This document shows positions 5,943 through 8,055 of a stretch of 8,055 bases of DNA, in pieces (the stretch's first letter is position 1; every line of letters starts with the position of its first letter). Source of the DNA: Candidatus Hydrogenedentota bacterium (GTDB taxonomy: Bacteria; Hydrogenedentota; Hydrogenedentia; Hydrogenedentales; SLHB01); assembly GCA_023384315.1 (NCBI GenBank), contig JAHDWY010000171.1, positions 1 through 8,055 of the forward strand, in the 5' to 3' direction. Position numbers and translations under genes: made by a program. The notes under the pieces are model-generated. The model worked only from the letters and a program-made list of their open reading frames with translations, was not told where the DNA came from and searched no databases.

Positions 5943-7268
5943 ATGAGTGGACGCATGAACTCATCCCGAACGCGCAGAGATTTCCTGAAACTGGCGGCCG
6001 GCGCCGCAATCGCACCAACGATACTTAGCCGGCGCGCCGCCGCCGCAACCCCCGCGAATGACCGGATCGGCGTTGCCATCATCGGGTCCGGCGGGCGCGG
6101 CCGGACGCATGTGGGCGGTTTTCAGCCCTTCAGCGATGCCCAAATTCGCGTGGTCTGCGATGTGAACGCCGTCAATCGCGCCGCCGCCAAGAATCGGGTT
6201 GACTCGATGTACGGCAATACGGACTGCGAGTCCATGCGTTTTTTCGAGGCGGTGTGCCTGCGCGACGACATCGACGCCGTCATCATCGCGGTGCCCGATC
6301 ACTGGCACGCCCTGATCGCGCTCGCCGCGGCAAACAACGGCAAGCACATCTACCTGGAAAAACCCTTTGCCTACTCCATCGAAGAAGGAAAAGCCATCGT
6401 GGACGCCGTGCGCAAGAACGGCGTCGTCTTTCAGCACGGCACGCAACAGCGGTCGGACCCGAACTACTGGCGCGCCTGCATGCTCGCCCGCAACGGTCAC
6501 CTCGGTACCGTACAAACCGTGCGCGTGGGTTCGCCCTTGGGGCTGAAGGGCGGCAGCCTGGAAATGGTGCCCGTGCCGGAAGGACTCGAATACGACCGCT
6601 GGCTCGGCCCCGCGCCGTTCCATCTATACACCCCCGGCCGCTGCGACGGCTCCAGCGGGCAGGGCTGGTACCACATTCGCGACTATTCCGGCGGCTGGAT
6701 CACCGCATGGGGCGCCCACGACGTCGACATTGCACACTGGGGCATCGGCGCGGACGACAGCGGCCCCGTCGAGGTCTCCGGCGAAGCCGAGTTTGCGTCC
6801 GACGGCGCGTACGATACCGCTTGGCGTTGGCACTTCGATCTGTCCTACGCCAACGGCGCCAAGGTCGTCTACGCCAGTGAAGACGAGAATCCTCACGGCG
6901 TGAAGTTCGAAGGATCGGAGGGCTGGATCTTCGTCAACCGCGAGAAACTCGAAGCGGATCCGGCTTCCCTGCTCGAGATTGCACTGGACGGCGACGCCAT
7001 ACAATTGACCCAGGCCGACAACCACATCGGCAATTTCCTGGACGCCATCCGCAACGGCACTCCCGTCACGGCGCCCCTCGAAGCGGCCCACCGATCGACG
7101 AACGCGTGCCATCTATGCAACATTGCCGCCGTGTTGAAACGCCCCGTCCGCTGGGACCCGGCCAAAGAAGAGTTCGTAGACGATCCCGAAGCGACGGCCT
7201 TGATGTCCAGACCCATGCGCGAGCCCTGGTCCCTGACGCGGCCCAGCCCCAATCCGGCTGCAGTATAG
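5943..7268 (+). CDS. Tat-exported Gfo/Idh/MocA family oxidoreductase
   Basis: 441 residues. Start ATG 5943 chosen from the GGGGGAAG site and the Tat signal directly behind it (TRRDFLK, residues 10-16, hydrophobic to about 35, likely cleavage near AAA-TPA); an alternative ATG is at residue 5. The Rossmann fold shows GSGGRG (48-53) and LEKP (138-141). The substrate domain has GAHDVDIAHW with His259, Asp262 and His265 in the same spacing as the other oxidoreductase in this window. The C-terminal RPMREPW segment (423-429) is often seen in Planctomycetota-like members. Expected to oxidise or reduce a sugar derivative with tightly held NAD(P) in the periplasm. The two oxidoreductases are clearly diverged, so they probably have different substrates. 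In operon with the cytoplasmic TIM-barrel gene; a ThuA-domain gene follows after 173 nt. Confidence 0.95.
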   Translation: MSGRMNSSRTRRDFLKLAAGAAIAPTILSRRAAAATPANDRIGVAIIGSGGRGRTHVGGFQPFSDAQIRVVCDVNAVNRAAAKNRVDSMYGNTDCESMRFFEAVCLRDDIDAVIIAVPDHWHALIALAAANNGKHIYLEKPFAYSIEEGKAIVDAVRKNGVVFQHGTQQRSDPNYWRACMLARNGHLGTVQTVRVGSPLGLKGGSLEMVPVPEGLEYDRWLGPAPFHLYTPGRCDGSSGQGWYHIRDYSGGWITAWGAHDVDIAHWGIGADDSGPVEVSGEAEFASDGAYDTAWRWHFDLSYANGAKVVYASEDENPHGVKFEGSEGWIFVNREKLEADPASLLEIALDGDAIQLTQADNHIGNFLDAIRNGTPVTAPLEAAHRSTNACHLCNIAAVLKRPVRWDPAKEEFVDDPEATALMSRPMREPWSLTRPSPNPAAV

Positions 7269-7315
7269 AGTCCGCCGATGAACCGGATTTCACGCCGCCT
7301 GGGCAAAGCTGAAAA

Positions 7316-7345
7316 GAGGTGCCATGGCCTTCCAGGCCATGATTC
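7316..7345 (+). repeat. 30-bp tandem repeat, unit 1, with hairpin
   Basis: Begins GAGGTGCCA. Contains a perfect 7-bp stem at 7323-7341 (CATGGCC / GGCCATG) with loop TTCCA. 25 of 30 positions match the next unit. Confidence 0.85.
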
Positions 7346-7375
7346 GAGGTGCCACGGGCTTCCAGCCCGTGAATC
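7346..7375 (+). repeat. 30-bp tandem repeat, unit 2, with hairpin
   Basis: Begins GAGGTGCCA. Contains a perfect 7-bp stem at 7353-7371 (CACGGGC / GCCCGTG) with the same loop TTCCA. Four of the five differences from unit 1 are two compensating base-pair changes in the stem, which indicates that the hairpin itself is maintained. Confidence 0.85.
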
Positions 7376-7384
7376 CTGAGCAAC

Positions 7385-7399
7385 TGGGCATCTTGCCCA
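7385..7399 (+). repeat. Third hairpin of the array
   Basis: TGGGCA / TGCCCA, a 6-bp perfect stem around TCT. Different sequence from the two 30-bp units but similar size and immediately adjacent. Confidence 0.6.
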
Positions 7400-7401
7400 C
7401 G

Positions 7402-7418
7402 AGCGCCGAGGCGGCGCT
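7402..7418 (+). repeat. Fourth hairpin of the array
   Basis: AGCGCCG / CGGCGCT, a 7-bp perfect stem around AGG, ending 12 nt before the ribosome site of the next gene. In the mRNA leader it could influence translation of that gene. Confidence 0.6.
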
Positions 7419-7441
7419 GCTTCAACGACCGAGGACAAGAC

Positions 7442-8055
7442 ATGAAACGTACAAGACTGGAAGCACTAACCACGTTACTCTTATTGGCATTCGTTGTGAT
7501 GCCTCATTCCTACGGACAACCCAACGAAGACGTTGCACCCATGCTTCCAAACGGCTCGAATATGCTGGCGTACCTCAATTGCGGCACGGCACAGTCCGCA
7601 TATCAAGAACACGGCGTTCGGATCGCACTGACCCACGGTGAGTCCAGAGTTTCTTCAGCGCCTGAAGCACCATTCTCCGGCGAAGCGGCGGACGCGGATC
7701 GCGTCGAGTTCTCCGTAAACGGACTACAGGCCGGATTCCCCTACGTGCTCGCGTTCACCTGGTTCGACGCGAACGGCGAAGGCCGCGAGCAGTCGGTGCA
7801 ATTCAAGACCGGCGACGAATGGGAGACCGTCCTGCCCCATGCCAAGCCGCTCGCGTTCCACGGCGATCGACCCACCTGGGCGCGCGTGCTGCTCCCCATT
7901 CCGGCACGTTTCATTCAAGACGGTTCACTCTCCGTCGCGTTCGTGCGGGAAGCGGGGGAATCCATCGGCGTGAACGAGTTATGGCTGCTCGGCAGCGAAC
8001 CAATCGACGTTCGTAAACGGGTGTTGATCGTCACCGGCGACGACTGGACCGGCCA
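7442..8055 (+). CDS. Secreted protein with N-terminal beta-rich region and ThuA-like domain (partial)
   Basis: 204 residues are visible and the gene runs off the window. ATG 7442 has GAGGA 6 nt upstream. A Sec-type signal is visible: basic start (KRTR), hydrophobic stretch (residues 9-20), likely cleavage near residue 25; no lipobox Cys. Residues about 26-188 form a strand-rich region with alternating hydrophobic pattern (for example YVLAFTWFDANG, ARVLLPIPARF, LWLLG), resembling an accessory beta-sandwich, family not recognised. At residue 192 KRVLIVTGDDWTGH begins, which matches the first strand and loop of ThuA-like (class I glutamine amidotransferase-like) domains. ThuA proteins act with a Gfo/Idh/MocA partner in trehalose/sucrose use, and such a partner lies upstream. 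The ThuA call rests on about 14 residues. A 173-nt gap with hairpins separates it from the oxidoreductase, so operon membership is uncertain. Confidence 0.8.
   Translation, partial: MKRTRLEALTTLLLLAFVVMPHSYGQPNEDVAPMLPNGSNMLAYLNCGTAQSAYQEHGVRIALTHGESRVSSAPEAPFSGEAADADRVEFSVNGLQAGFPYVLAFTWFDANGEGREQSVQFKTGDEWETVLPHAKPLAFHGDRPTWARVLLPIPARFIQDGSLSVAFVREAGESIGVNELWLLGSEPIDVRKRVLIVTGDDWTG

Larger units (their letters stand above)
7269..7441. other. Spacer with hairpin repeats
   Basis: 173 nt between the oxidoreductase and the ThuA-domain gene. It is mostly filled by four consecutive small hairpins (7323-7418), followed by the ribosome site GAGGA (7431-7435). No promoter or T-tract terminator is evident. 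Confidence 0.65.

Noticed and set aside
4978..6018. 346-residue open frame on the minus strand
   Set aside because: It lies opposite the well-supported TIM-barrel gene and the start of the oxidoreductase; its composition (rich in Val, Ala, Gly, Arg, no domain pattern) is that of an antisense shadow in GC-rich DNA.
7316..7375. CRISPR array
   Set aside because: Two adjacent 30-bp units with no spacers between them and no cas genes; the hairpin covariation fits a REP-like repeat.
7066..7473. 135-residue minus-strand open frame
   Set aside because: It crosses the end of the oxidoreductase and translates the hairpin repeats (HGLEARGT/HGLEGHGT pattern), which are structural DNA, not a gene.

Overview
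The window reads like a piece of a large, GC-rich genome from a polysaccharide-degrading bacterium of the Planctomycetota / Verrucomicrobiota-Lentisphaerota / Candidatus Hydrogenedentota type. The signs are an arylsulfatase, several Tat-exported Gfo/Idh/MocA dehydrogenases, xylose-isomerase-like TIM barrels, a ThuA-domain protein, and small hairpin repeats between genes. The phylum is inferred from gene content, not from a marker gene.

Layout. Positions 1-3426 are a minus-strand group, transcribed right to left: a Tat-exported Gfo/Idh/MocA oxidoreductase (3426-2176), a Tat-exported TIM-barrel isomerase-like protein only 3 nt downstream (2172-1267), a 274-nt spacer with a 34-bp inverted repeat, and a Tat-exported arylsulfatase (992-1, cut by the window edge). 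Positions 3427-3656 are a divergent control region holding a near-perfect 23-bp dyad and a good sigma70-type promoter embedded in an AT-rich dyad. Positions 3657-4910 (+) encode a stand-alone AAA/DUF4143 ATPase that looks like an accessory insertion. Positions 5041-8055 are a plus-strand group: a TIM-barrel isomerase/epimerase without a signal peptide (5041-5913), a Tat-exported Gfo/Idh/MocA oxidoreductase (5943-7268), a spacer with four small hairpins, and the start of a secreted protein whose visible end opens a ThuA-like domain (7442-8055).

How the genes may work together. Two Gfo/Idh/MocA plus TIM-barrel pairs lie back to back around the ATPase. Paired enzymes of these families are known to oxidise a sugar (often at C3) and then isomerise, eliminate or cleave the keto-sugar, and a Gfo-type protein next to a ThuA-type protein recalls the trehalose/sucrose genes thuB/thuA. 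With the sulfatase, the likely theme is periplasmic breakdown of sulfated or otherwise modified glycans or glycosides. The actual substrates cannot be read from this sequence.

The most notable points are the promoter-embedding dyad of the ATPase, the operator-like 23-bp dyad upstream of the left operon, covarying hairpin repeats before the ThuA gene, and a TIM-barrel protein in which two of the four usual metal ligands appear replaced.
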